63,776 bases of DNA from contig NZ_JASDCU010000017.1 of NCBI RefSeq assembly GCF_030407765.1, positions 1 through 63,776 on the forward strand, in the 5' to 3' direction. The DNA is from Microbacterium sp. APC 3901. GTDB lineage: Bacteria; Actinomycetota; Actinomycetes; Actinomycetales; Microbacteriaceae. Within the stretch, counting starts at the first letter, position 1. Each line of letters opens with the position of its first letter. Shown here piece by piece: positions 25,558 to 33,489 of the stretch. The notes under the pieces are model-generated. The model was not told the DNA's origin and did not search any database. It was given only the letters and a program-made list of their open reading frames with translations. A program made the position numbers and the translations under genes.

Positions 25558-26208
25558 ATGTCTGCCCCTGCCCGCGCGTTCACCGTGCGTCACGTTCAGC
25601 TGCTGCGCGCGCTCTTCGCCGCCGCCGCAGCGGCGATGATCACCTTCTCGCCCGATCACTCGGCGGCCGTCGGTCTCTCCGTCTTCAGCGGCTTCGTGCT
25701 CACGACCGGCCTCGTGATGATCGTCTCCGCCTGGCTCGTCCATCCGGCCGGCCAGCGGTGGCCCTCCGTCGTCTTCGCCCTGCTGAGCTTCGTCGCGGGC
25801 ATGACCTCCGGCGTGCCCGCCTGGCGCACCGAAGACCTCTTCTTCGTCGTCGTGATCGCCTGGTCGGTGACGACCGGCATCCTCGAGCTCGTCGTCGGCC
25901 TGCGCGCGCGCCGAGCCGGCGAGGCGAACGCACGCGACTCGATCACCCTCGGCGCGTTCGGGCTGCTGCTCGCCGTGCTGCTGATCGCGATCCCGGCCGG
26001 ATTCGTGCAGCCCTACGCGATCGAGGGAGCAGGCGCGTTCGAACTCACCGGCATCATCCTCGGTGTCGGCATGTTCGGCGGATACGCGGCGATCGTCGCC
26101 GTCTTCCTCGGCATCGCCGGTCTCACTCCGAAGCGAGCGGATGCCGTCGCCGAGGGTCGCGTCGACGAGAACGACCCCGCCCCTGCCGGGCACGGAGGAG
26201 AGCGATGA
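25558..26208 (+). CDS. HdeD/DUF308-like six-helix membrane protein
   Basis: A 216-residue protein with about six hydrophobic segments in pairs (for instance AVGLSVFSGFVLTTGLVMIV, then LLLAVLLIAIPAGFVQ and GYAAIVAVFLGIAGL). The arrangement resembles the HdeD/DUF308 family of acid-stress membrane proteins, but the match is by pattern only. The C-terminus is hydrophilic. It overlaps the next gene by four bases (ATGA), so the two are made together. Confidence 0.65.
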   Translation: MSAPARAFTVRHVQLLRALFAAAAAAMITFSPDHSAAVGLSVFSGFVLTTGLVMIVSAWLVHPAGQRWPSVVFALLSFVAGMTSGVPAWRTEDLFFVVVIAWSVTTGILELVVGLRARRAGEANARDSITLGAFGLLLAVLLIAIPAGFVQPYAIEGAGAFELTGIILGVGMFGGYAAIVAVFLGIAGLTPKRADAVAEGRVDENDPAPAGHGGER

Positions 26209-26558
26209 GCGACGACAAGCCCACCCGGCGTGACATCCTGCGCCCTCTGCACCTGCTGGGTATCGCCCTCGGCTGCGGCATCTTCGCCGCCGTGGTGACG
26301 CTCGTATCGACAGGGGCGTTCACCGCCCGCGTCAACAACGCGATCGCCAGCGGCACCTACGACGGTCTCACCCCGATCGCGCTCGGACTCGTGGTGGGCG
26401 GCGGCGCGTTCATCGTCACGCTGCTGTTCCTCGCGATGCTGATTCTCGTGGTCGACCCCGCCGACGTCACCAAGACGGTCGACCGACCTGTGCTCTTCGA
26501 CCCCGAGACGTCGGACGAGCCCGATTCCGACAAGCCGGGTCGCACGCCCTCCTCCTGA
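26205..26558 (+). CDS. small two-helix membrane protein, partner of the upstream gene
   Basis: A 117-residue protein with two membrane segments (about 16-38 and 59-82) and an acidic, proline-rich C-terminal tail. The name-giving pattern is not one I can assign. The gene begins inside the stop of the HdeD-like gene, with GGAGGAG upstream, so the products may act in one complex. It is followed by a 63-nt gap with no feature and then an MFS exporter on the same strand. Confidence 0.65.
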   Translation: MSDDKPTRRDILRPLHLLGIALGCGIFAAVVTLVSTGAFTARVNNAIASGTYDGLTPIALGLVVGGGAFIVTLLFLAMLILVVDPADVTKTVDRPVLFDPETSDEPDSDKPGRTPSS

Positions 26559-26621
26559 CATGATCGTGGGATTCTGCGATCCGACCGGAATAGCCCGGGG
26601 CATCGACGGCTTGTCCCTGTA

Positions 26622-28055
26622 GTGACTGCCTCGATCGACCGCGCCTCCATCGGACTCAGGTCGGAACGAGGCCCCGTGCTCGGGGCGCTCATGCTCGCCA
26701 CCGGCCTGATCGCGATCGACGCGACGATCCTCGCGACCGCGGTGCCCAGCATCGTGCGCGACCTGGGCAGCTATCAGCAGTTCCCCTGGCTCTTCTCGGT
26801 CTACCTGCTCGCACAGGCGGTCAGCGTGCCGATCTACTCGCGCTTCGCCGACACCGTCGGTCGCAAGCCGATCATCCTGCTCGGAATCGCGCTGTTCCTG
26901 CTCGGCTCGGTGCTCTCGGGGTTCGCCTGGAGCATGACGGCACTGATCGTCTTCCGCATCATCCAGGGTCTCGGCGCGGGTGCCGTCGCACCCATGTCGA
27001 TGACGATCGTGGGCGACATCTACACGGTCGCCGAGCGTGCCAAGGTGCAGGGATACATCGCATCCGTCTGGGCGATCTCGTCGGTCGTCGGACCTGCACT
27101 CGGCGGCATCTTCGCCCAGCTCGACGCGTGGCGGTGGATCTTCTGGGTCAACATCCCGCTGTGTCTGATCGCGGGGTGGATGCTGCTGCGCAAATACCAC
27201 GAAGAGAAGCAGACCCAACAGCATCGCATCGACTACGCAGGGGCCGTGCTCCTGACCGTCGGACTCACCGGACTGATCCTGGGCATGCTCGAGGGCGGCA
27301 ACGCCTGGGCCTGGCTCTCGGCCCCCAGCGCCATCTGCTTCGGTCTGGGTGCGGCTGCGCTCGTGGCTTTCGGACTCGTCGAGCGTCGAGCCGCCGAGCC
27401 GATCGTCGATCTGCGCCTGGCCGCGAGACCGCTGATCCTCACGACGACGATCGTCTCGCTGGGCATCGGCGCTCTGATGACCGGAGTCACGAGCTTCGCG
27501 CCCGCCTATCTCGAGGGATCCATCGGCATCGCACCGCTGCTGTCGGGGTTGGCGGTCGCGGCGCTCACTCTGGGCTGGCCGCTCGCCGCCGCGAACGCGG
27601 GTCGCCTGTATATGCGGATCGGGTTCCGGCGCACCGCTCTCACGGGCATGTCGATCACGGCTGTCGCTGCCGTCGCCCTCGCGCTGGTCTCGCCGTGGCC
27701 GCACCCGTTCTCGATCGCGGCCGTCGCATTCGTCCTCGGATTCGGCCTGGGGTGGAGCGCCGCTCCCACGCTGATCGCGGCTCAGGCCTCCGTCGGGTGG
27801 GGGGAGCGCGGTGCCGTCACCGGGATGAACGCCTTCGCCCGGTCGGCGGGCAGCGCGCTCGGAGTCGCCGTGTTCGGCGCGATCTCGAACTCGGTGATCG
27901 CGCAGGGCGGGGGGCCGGACGATCCGGCGACCATCATCTCGGCATCCGTCTGGGTGTTCATCGCCGCGGCCGTGGTGGCCGTGCTGACCCTGATCGCCGC
28001 GGCGTTCATGCCGCGCGACCCCGCAGGCGCGCACTCCGGAGAGCCGCGCCCGTAG
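26622..28055 (+). CDS. MFS drug exporter, DHA2 (EmrB/QacA) family
   Basis: A 477-residue proton-coupled exporter with 12-14 membrane helices. It has the DHA2 features: an early Asp in LIAIDATILATAVPSI, motif A SRFADTVGRKPIIL and motif C-like GPALGGIFAQLDAWRWIFWVN. Family members expel lipophilic cations or antibiotics; the substrate is unknown. The start is taken as GTG 26622; there is no clear Shine-Dalgarno or -10, so an internal start is possible. No regulator is adjacent. It is convergent with purB across the second interspersed repeat. Confidence 0.85.
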   Translation: MTASIDRASIGLRSERGPVLGALMLATGLIAIDATILATAVPSIVRDLGSYQQFPWLFSVYLLAQAVSVPIYSRFADTVGRKPIILLGIALFLLGSVLSGFAWSMTALIVFRIIQGLGAGAVAPMSMTIVGDIYTVAERAKVQGYIASVWAISSVVGPALGGIFAQLDAWRWIFWVNIPLCLIAGWMLLRKYHEEKQTQQHRIDYAGAVLLTVGLTGLILGMLEGGNAWAWLSAPSAICFGLGAAALVAFGLVERRAAEPIVDLRLAARPLILTTTIVSLGIGALMTGVTSFAPAYLEGSIGIAPLLSGLAVAALTLGWPLAAANAGRLYMRIGFRRTALTGMSITAVAAVALALVSPWPHPFSIAAVAFVLGFGLGWSAAPTLIAAQASVGWGERGAVTGMNAFARSAGSALGVAVFGAISNSVIAQGGGPDDPATIISASVWVFIAAAVVAVLTLIAAAFMPRDPAGAHSGEPRP

Positions 28056-28083
28056 CGGTGTCGGTCTGCTTCCGTGCGTGGTC

Positions 28084-28108
28084 GGTGCGGTGCGGTGCGG
28101 TGCGGTGC
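28084..28108 (+). repeat. (GGTGC)5 pentanucleotide repeat
   Basis: Five perfect copies of GGTGC lie just after the MFS stop, at the end of the interspersed repeat copy 2. The equivalent place in copy 1 has one GCACC. It is a candidate slippage-prone microsatellite. Confidence 0.7.
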
Positions 28109-28198
28109 GGGGTCGATTTCGCATCCGATTGGCCCGATTGCGGTGCGTTTTTGACCACGCATCGCGCGTGCGGTGCGATAGTGGCCACGCACGGAGCG
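28103..28198 (-). repeat. interspersed repeat, copy 2 (inverted)
   Basis: On the minus strand two 30-bp units (28198-28169 and 28168-28139) are followed by a core that ends in ATCGACCCCGCACCGC (about 28138-28103). The unit shares GTGGTCAAAAACGCA with copy 1 at 19569-19628, and the core matches copy 1 with one or two small indels. The first unit is diverged (GTGGCCACTATCGCA). Like copy 1 it sits between convergent stops (MFS at 28055, purB at 28209). Confidence 0.7.
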
Positions 28199-28208
28199 TG
28201 CGCGACTG

Positions 28209-29591
28209 CTACTTCGCGAGCTGCTCGGCGATGCCGGTGTAGGACGCGGGGGTCAGCGCGAGCAGACGCTGCTTGGCGGCATCCCCGATCTCGAGCCCCT
28301 GGACGAACTCGGCCAGATCCGTAGCCCCCACGCGGTGTCCGCGGGTCAGCTCCTTCAGCAGCGCGTAGGGGTCGGTGATCGACGAGCGACCGGCGACGAC
28401 CTCGGCGCGGATGACGGTCTGGATGGCCTCCGCGAGGACCTCCCAGTTCACGTCGAGGTCGGCGAGCAGCACGTCGCGCGACAGCGAGATGGCGTTGAGG
28501 CCGCGGCGCAGGTTGTCGATCGCGAGCAGCGAGTGCCCGAATGCGACGCCGATGTTGCGCTGCGTGGTCGAGTCGGTGAGGTCGCGCTGCAGGCGGCTCG
28601 TGACGAGTGTCTGGCCGAGGGATGCCAGGAGGGCACCCGAGATCTCGAGGTTCGCTTCGGCGTTCTCGAACCGGATCGGGTTGATCTTGTGCGGCATGGT
28701 CGACGACCCGGTCGCGCCGGCGACGGGGATCTGCGCGAAGTAGCCGAGCGAGATGTAGGTCCAGATGTCTGTCGCGAGGTTGTGCAGGATGCCGCCGGCG
28801 TGACGCACCCGGTCGTACAGCTCGACCTGCCAGTCGTGCGATTCGATCTGCGTGGTGAGCAGGTTGAAGCCGAGGCCCAGGCCTTCGATGTACTCACGCG
28901 AGATGGTGGGCCAGTCGGCGTCGGGGTCGGCCGCGATGTGCGCAGACCAGGTGCCCGTCGCGCCCGAGAACTTGGCGAGGTAGTCGGATGCCGCGATCTG
29001 GGCGCGCACGCGCTCGAGACGCCACGCGAAGACGGCGAGCTCCTTGCCCATGGTCGACGGGGTGGCCGGCTGACCGTGGGTGCGAGAGAGCATCGCGGCG
29101 TCCGCGTGCTCGGCGGACAGCTCGCGGAGCTTGGCGATCACGACGTCGAGCGCAGGGAGCCAGACCTCTTCGACCGCGCGCTTCACGGTGAGCGCGTAGG
29201 AGGCCGAGTTGATGTCCTCGCTCGTGCAGGCGAAGTGCGTGAGCTCGGCGATGCTGTCGAGGCCGAGCGTCGACAGGCGGTCGCGCACCAGGTACTCGAT
29301 GGCCTTGACGTCGTGCTGGGTGACGGCTTCCTTCTCGGCGAGCCAGTCGATCTCGGCCTGTCCGAAGTCGCGGTACAGGGCGCGCAGGCGCTCCTTGTCG
29401 GCATCCGACAGCGGGCTCGTCTCGAAGAGCGAGCGGTCGGTGAGGGCGATCAGCCACTCCACCTCGACCTCGACCCTGGCGCGGTTCAGACCCGCCTCCG
29501 AGAGGAAGTCGGCGAGGCCGGTGACGGCGCCGCGGTAGCGACCGTCGAGGGGGCTCAGGGGCTGGGGCGGGAGCGAAGGCTGGAAAGTCAG
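28209..29591 (-). CDS. purB: adenylosuccinate lyase, apparent CTG start
   Basis: A 460-residue fumarase/aspartase-superfamily enzyme that removes fumarate from adenylosuccinate and from SAICAR in purine synthesis. The signature GSSTMPHKINPIRFENAE carries the catalytic serine loop; the histidine region is RTHGQPATPSTMGKEL. A GTG at 29462 would drop the conserved PLSPLDGRY segment that begins all PurB proteins. That segment is encoded upstream, and the frame back to AGGAGG has no ATG, GTG or TTG. A CTG at 29591, six bases after AGGAGG, is the best start; it overlaps the upstream phosphatase stop (CTGA). Confidence 0.9.
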   Translation of the reverse strand: MTFQPSLPPQPLSPLDGRYRGAVTGLADFLSEAGLNRARVEVEVEWLIALTDRSLFETSPLSDADKERLRALYRDFGQAEIDWLAEKEAVTQHDVKAIEYLVRDRLSTLGLDSIAELTHFACTSEDINSASYALTVKRAVEEVWLPALDVVIAKLRELSAEHADAAMLSRTHGQPATPSTMGKELAVFAWRLERVRAQIAASDYLAKFSGATGTWSAHIAADPDADWPTISREYIEGLGLGFNLLTTQIESHDWQVELYDRVRHAGGILHNLATDIWTYISLGYFAQIPVAGATGSSTMPHKINPIRFENAEANLEISGALLASLGQTLVTSRLQRDLTDSTTQRNIGVAFGHSLLAIDNLRRGLNAISLSRDVLLADLDVNWEVLAEAIQTVIRAEVVAGRSSITDPYALLKELTRGHRVGATDLAEFVQGLEIGDAAKQRLLALTPASYTGIAEQLAK

Positions 29592-30127
29592 GGGAGTCCT
29601 CCTGATCGGGCCCCGGGAGTGCGGGGCGTGCGGGGCTGGCGAAGAGCCGGCTCGAGCTGGCGGAACAGCCCGCGAGTCGCGGTCTCAATCATACCGAGCA
29701 CCGAATCGAACATCTCGGCGCCGGCGTAGTAGGGGTCGGGCACGTCCTGGCTCTGGGCATCGGGATCGAAGGCGAGCAGCAGGGTGACCTTGCCCTCTTC
29801 GTCTTCATCGTGCGCCCACTCGCGCAGGATGCGCTCGTGGGTGCGGTCGAGAGCGACGACCAGATCGTTCTCCGAGAAGGAGGCGAAGGTGAACTGCTTC
29901 GCGCGATGCTGCGAGCCGTCGTAGCCGCGGCGGGTGAGCGACTCGATCGTGCGGTGGTCGGCCCGTTCGCCGAGGTGCCAGTCGCCCGTGCCGGCGCTGC
30001 GCGAGACGATCCGCGAGCCGAGGCCCTGTCGTTCCGCGAGATCGCTGAACACCACTTCTGCCATCGGAGAGCGGCAGATGTTCCCCGTGCACACGAAGAT
30101 CACGCGGAAGGGATCCGGGGATGTCAC
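29588..30127 (-). CDS. low-molecular-weight protein tyrosine phosphatase
   Basis: A 179-residue phosphatase. The P-loop is VCTGNICRSP with nucleophile Cys13 and Arg19; the general acid is the Asp of DVPDPYY near residue 130. Members dephosphorylate protein tyrosine, or, in actinobacteria, are secreted or cytoplasmic signalling enzymes such as PtpA; arginine phosphatase activity is another possibility. GTG at 30127 is preceded by AGGA. The frame can be extended to 30442 but has no start signal there. The stop overlaps the purB start, so both are one transcription unit. Confidence 0.88.
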   Translation of the reverse strand: MTSPDPFRVIFVCTGNICRSPMAEVVFSDLAERQGLGSRIVSRSAGTGDWHLGERADHRTIESLTRRGYDGSQHRAKQFTFASFSENDLVVALDRTHERILREWAHDEDEEGKVTLLLAFDPDAQSQDVPDPYYAGAEMFDSVLGMIETATRGLFRQLEPALRQPRTPRTPGARSGGLP

Positions 30128-30295
30128 CGTCCTATTCTGCCGGTCGGAGGCCGATCGCGCGATGCCGGTCGTCTCCGGCAGGGCATGGTGCACCCGTTCT
30201 GCACGGCCGCAGGGGGCGAGCGATCCCCTCACGGTCCCCGTCGATCCCGGCGTCCTGCGCCTCGGCCTCGGTGGCTGATCGCGGATGCTGGGCGC

Positions 30296-30559
30296 ATGTA
30301 TTCCATCGCACTCGCGCAGCCCGGCGCGGCCGAGACCGCCTGGGCGAGAGCGCAGGCCCTGGCAGCGCTCCGCACCGCCGTCGAGGCGCTCGACGACGTT
30401 CGCTCGTCGCTCGCCGTCCTGACTTCCGACACCGACTGGCACTCCGACGGGGTGCGCGCGATGCAGAGCGCGCTCGAGGATCTCCGACTGGGGGCGCGCC
30501 TCGAGGCCTCCGAGATGCGCGGCCGCGAATCCGAGACCGAACGGATCGACGTCCTGTGA
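30296..30559 (+). CDS. small helical protein upstream of the WXG-like gene
   Basis: An 87-residue, alanine-rich and helical protein with heptad-like spacing and two Trp (AWARAQ and DTDWHSDG). It has no signal peptide or membrane segment. It overlaps the next gene (GTGA), so it is probably a partner of that product. Size and helix content recall ESX/WXG100-like secretion partners, but no WXG is in the right place, so this is an inference. The 168-nt gap upstream (30128-30295) shows no feature other than the divergent phosphatase promoter. Confidence 0.6.
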   Translation: MYSIALAQPGAAETAWARAQALAALRTAVEALDDVRSSLAVLTSDTDWHSDGVRAMQSALEDLRLGARLEASEMRGRESETERIDVL

Positions 30560-31833
30560 CCGGGCTGACGATCGACCACGGCGGAGCGATCTCCGTCGAC
30601 CCTGACGCCCTGCGAGATGTCGCTCGACGGCTGGATGCCGTCGCTTCCCGCTACGACGATGCGTGCTCGGCGATCACGCGGGCGCATCAGATCATCGTCG
30701 ACACTCCGGGCTTCAGCGCGCACGTCGACACCGTCGGGCTGTGGTCGTCGGGGCAGCGCGTGGCCCGCCTGCACTCCGAGTGCCAGGAGACCGCACGCTC
30801 GACCCTGCTCATGGCCGATGCGTACGAGTACGTCGAGCTGCGTGCCGAGGCCGCGATGCTCGAGCATTCGGATCCGAGCACCGCGCAGCGGCTGTCGCGC
30901 CAGGCCGATCGGCTCGCTGCATCGGACGACCGCATCCATGGGATGGCAGACGAGCTCGTCGCCCGGTGGCGCGCCGAGCGCTTCGAAGGACTCACGGGCA
31001 ACGTCGTGACGCCAGGGCTGTACGACCAGGTCTTCGGGACCGCGGCGCTGGTGGGAGTGGCCTCTGGGCTCGGCAAGGTGCTCCCCGGCCAGACGCTGAG
31101 GGGAAAGAGCGATCCCGTCTCGGTCTCGCCGGTGAAGACGTCGTCCCCGGCCGCTGCGCCGTCGAGCATCGCCGGTGCCTTCGGGCGCATGGCGACCACC
31201 GCGGGGGCGCAGGTCGCCGTCGAGAAGTACTCGTTCGCCGACGGCACCACGAAGTTCGTCGCGTATCTCGAGGGAACGCAGAGCGTCGGCTGGGGAGGAA
31301 AGCAGCCATGGGACTCGAAGTCGAATCTCGAGCTGTACTCCGGGAAGGCGTCAGCGTCATACCAGGCGACTCTCGATGCTCTCAGGGCTGCGGGCGCCGG
31401 GCCCGGGGACGAGGTCGATGTCGTCGCGCACTCGCAGTCGGGGATGATCGCCGCGCACCTCGCGATGGAGAGCGAGTTCGATGTGCAGATGCAGATCACG
31501 GCGGGGAGTCCGGTCGAGCCGACGCTCGACGACGATCAGACCATCATCCAGTTCCGGCATACCGACGATCCCGTCCCGGCATTGGCGGGAGGCGGTTCTC
31601 CCGAAGGCACCGGATCAGCCGACAGCGTCACCATCTCGACCCAGGGCGATCCGGGCGACACGATCGAGGACCTTGTGGTCGACGCGCACCATCTGGAGAC
31701 CTACAGGGAGACCGCCCGGATCGCCGATGACCTGGGTGATCCTCGGATGGACGCGGTGGACGAGTTCTGGAGAGAACTCGACACAGCCGAGGTGATCGAG
31801 CGCACCGAATATCACGCCGAGCGCGTCGACTGA
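30556..31833 (+). CDS. WXG-like N-terminal domain fused to a lipase-like alpha/beta hydrolase
   Basis: A 425-residue protein in three parts. Residues 1-150 are helical, with LWSSGQRVAR in a turn between two helices, as in WXG100/ESX-associated proteins. Residues 150-225 are a Ser/Pro/Ala-rich linker. The C-terminal part is an alpha/beta hydrolase: VDVVAHSQSGMIAAHLA with Ser293, then Asp in RHTDDPVP near 336 and His in DAHHLETY near 377 can form the triad. There is no signal peptide. Type VII-type export or an effector role is suggested by the layout; a cytoplasmic hydrolase is the alternative. It ends 30 nt from the convergent holin-like gene. Confidence 0.65.
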   Translation: MTGLTIDHGGAISVDPDALRDVARRLDAVASRYDDACSAITRAHQIIVDTPGFSAHVDTVGLWSSGQRVARLHSECQETARSTLLMADAYEYVELRAEAAMLEHSDPSTAQRLSRQADRLAASDDRIHGMADELVARWRAERFEGLTGNVVTPGLYDQVFGTAALVGVASGLGKVLPGQTLRGKSDPVSVSPVKTSSPAAAPSSIAGAFGRMATTAGAQVAVEKYSFADGTTKFVAYLEGTQSVGWGGKQPWDSKSNLELYSGKASASYQATLDALRAAGAGPGDEVDVVAHSQSGMIAAHLAMESEFDVQMQITAGSPVEPTLDDDQTIIQFRHTDDPVPALAGGGSPEGTGSADSVTISTQGDPGDTIEDLVVDAHHLETYRETARIADDLGDPRMDAVDEFWRELDTAEVIERTEYHAERVD

Positions 31834-31863
31834 CCGATGCGCGGGATGCGCACGCCCTGCGCG

Positions 31864-32268
31864 TCAGTCGCGGCGCTGCTTCTTGCTCTGCGGGCGCAGG
31901 ATGAAGCCGAAGACGCCGTTGATCAGCGAGATGATGAGCGCCGCGAGCACACCCCACCAGAAGCTGCCGACCGTGAGGCCCCAGTCGAACCCGCTCGTGA
32001 TCCAGGCCGTGAGCCACAGCAGGAACCCGTTGATCACGAACCCGATCAGGCCGAGGGTGAGGATGTACAGCGGGAACGCGACGATCTTCACCACCGTGCC
32101 GATGAAGGTGTTCACGAGTGCGAAGATCGCGGCGACCGCGAGGAGGGTCAGCACGAGCTGCAGGGTCTCACCCGGCGCGAACGCCGTGATCTGCACCTGC
32201 AGGGCGGGGATCAGCGTCACGACCCACAGGGCGAACGCGTTGACGACGACTCGGATGATGAAGCGCAT
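31864..32268 (-). CDS. phage holin family (YvlD-type) membrane protein
   Basis: A 134-residue protein of four hydrophobic helices (starting RFIIRVVVNAFALWVV and including FPLYILTLGLIGFVINGFLLW) and a basic tail. This is the four-TM holin superfamily IV, which is chromosomal and widely conserved in actinobacteria and firmicutes; the name is historical and no prophage is nearby. Function unknown, possibly envelope stress. ATG at 32268; an open frame to 32493 is antisense to hisC and rejected. Divergent from hisC. Confidence 0.82.
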   Translation of the reverse strand: MRFIIRVVVNAFALWVVTLIPALQVQITAFAPGETLQLVLTLLAVAAIFALVNTFIGTVVKIVAFPLYILTLGLIGFVINGFLLWLTAWITSGFDWGLTVGSFWWGVLAALIISLINGVFGFILRPQSKKQRRD

Positions 32269-32313
32269 AGTCCTCTCAGTCTTCCATGCACTCCGCCGGA
32301 GGGCGGTGGAATC

Positions 32314-32319
32314 TAGACT
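32314..32319 (+). promoter_or_regulatory. -10 box of hisC (leaderless)
   Basis: TAGACT, seven bases, then GTG at 32327. No Shine-Dalgarno sequence fits in between. Confidence 0.55.
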
Positions 32320-32326
32320 CATCCTT

Positions 32327-33394
32327 GTGACCGACCCGATCCTGCCGCGCATCCGCCCAGCCATCGCCGCCCTGGCGCCGTACCGACAGGGCAAGCAGGC
32401 GGGCCCCGACGCCTTCAAGCTCTCGAGCAACGAGAACCCGTTCGAGCCGCTTCCCTCCGTCGCGGCGGCGTTGCAGCACACGACGCCGATCAACCGCTAC
32501 CCGGATGCCTCCGCGGGCCGACTGCGCGAGCGGCTGGGCGTCCGCTACGCCGTCGCTCCCGAGCAGGTGCACGTCGCCGCGGGCAGCGTCTCGATCCTCC
32601 ACCAGCTGATCCTCGCCACCGCTTCGGTCGGCGACGAGGTGATCTACGCGTGGCGGTCGTTCGAGGCCTATCCGAGCCTGCCGCTCGTCGCCGGTGCGAC
32701 CGGAGTGCAGGTGCCTCTCACGGCCGACTCCCGCCACGACCTCGACGCGATGGCCGATGCCGTCACCGAGCGCACTCGCGCGGTCATCCTCTGCACCCCC
32801 AACAACCCGACCGGGCCGATCATCACGAGCGACGACTTCGCGACGTTCGTCGAGCGGGTCCCCGCCGACGTGCTGATCATCCTCGATGAGGCCTACGCCG
32901 AGTTCGTCACCGCACCCGGCGCAGTCGACGGCCTCGCGGAGCGCGTGTTCGAACGGCATCCGAACGTCGTGGTTCTGCGCACGTTCTCGAAGGCCTACGG
33001 GCTCGCGGGCCTGCGCATCGGGTACGCGATCGGCAACGAGAAGGTCCTCGATGCCGCGCGCACCACCGGCATTCCGCTCTCCGTGACATCGGCGGCCGAG
33101 AACGCCGCCATCGCCAGCCTCGACGCCGAGTCCGAGCTGCTCGAGCGCGTCGCCGTGATCGTCGAACGCCGTACGCGCCTGGTCGAGGGTCTGCGCAGGC
33201 AGGGATGGGACGTGCCGGACAGTCAGGCCAACTTCGTCTGGCTGCCCGCGGGCGAGCGCACGGTCGAGGTCGCGGCGGCCTTCGCGTCGGCCGACCTCAT
33301 CGTGCGTCCTTTCCCGGGGGACGGCATCCGCATCTCGGTCGGCGAGGAAGCATCCGTCGATCGCGTTCTCGACGTCGCCGCGACCCAGCTCTGA
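32327..33394 (+). CDS. hisC: histidinol-phosphate aminotransferase family protein
   Basis: A 355-residue PLP-dependent class I/II aminotransferase. Motifs are KLSSNENPFEPLPSV near 31, LCTPNNPTG near 157, the cofactor lysine Lys222 in RTFSKAYGLAGLR and IRVGE-like GIRISVGEEASVD. It catalyses transfer of amino groups to imidazole acetol-phosphate; in actinobacteria close paralogues act on phenylalanine or tyrosine. No other his genes are here, so an aromatic aminotransferase role (PatA-like) is possible. The start is set by the -10 box 7 nt before GTG. A hairpin follows the stop. Confidence 0.82.
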   Translation: MTDPILPRIRPAIAALAPYRQGKQAGPDAFKLSSNENPFEPLPSVAAALQHTTPINRYPDASAGRLRERLGVRYAVAPEQVHVAAGSVSILHQLILATASVGDEVIYAWRSFEAYPSLPLVAGATGVQVPLTADSRHDLDAMADAVTERTRAVILCTPNNPTGPIITSDDFATFVERVPADVLIILDEAYAEFVTAPGAVDGLAERVFERHPNVVVLRTFSKAYGLAGLRIGYAIGNEKVLDAARTTGIPLSVTSAAENAAIASLDAESELLERVAVIVERRTRLVEGLRRQGWDVPDSQANFVWLPAGERTVEVAAAFASADLIVRPFPGDGIRISVGEEASVDRVLDVAATQL

Positions 33395-33395
33395 C

Positions 33396-33416
33396 GGGCG
33401 CGAGGCGCCCTGTTCT
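33396..33416 (+). terminator. hairpin after hisC
   Basis: GGGCGC-GAG-GCGCCC at 33396-33410 is a perfect 6-bp stem followed by TGTTCT. It is short, but it is placed 1 base after the stop of hisC and before the E1alpha promoter. Confidence 0.4.
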
Positions 33417-33477
33417 CCGGTTTCCCGGCAGTTCCGAGGACGTCCTAGGTATGCGTGCCCGAGCATGCGCGCGGCGG

Positions 33478-33483
33478 TAGCGT
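33478..33483 (+). promoter_or_regulatory. -10 box of the E1 alpha gene (leaderless)
   Basis: TAGCGT, six bases, then GTG at 33490. The three dehydrogenase genes behind it have tight spacing and could share this promoter. Confidence 0.5.
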
Positions 33484-33489
33484 GGCATC

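Noticed and set aside
26013..28124. A 703-codon minus-strand frame
   Set aside because: Shadow of the MFS exporter and membrane-protein genes; low-complexity Arg/Asp/Gly-rich translation.
28209..29462. purB starting at GTG 29462
   Set aside because: It would lack the conserved N-terminal PLSPLDGRY segment and has no ribosome-binding site; CTG 29591 with AGGAGG is better.
31864..32268. Prophage remnant because of the holin-like gene
   Set aside because: The YvlD-type family is a common chromosomal membrane protein, and no other phage gene is near.
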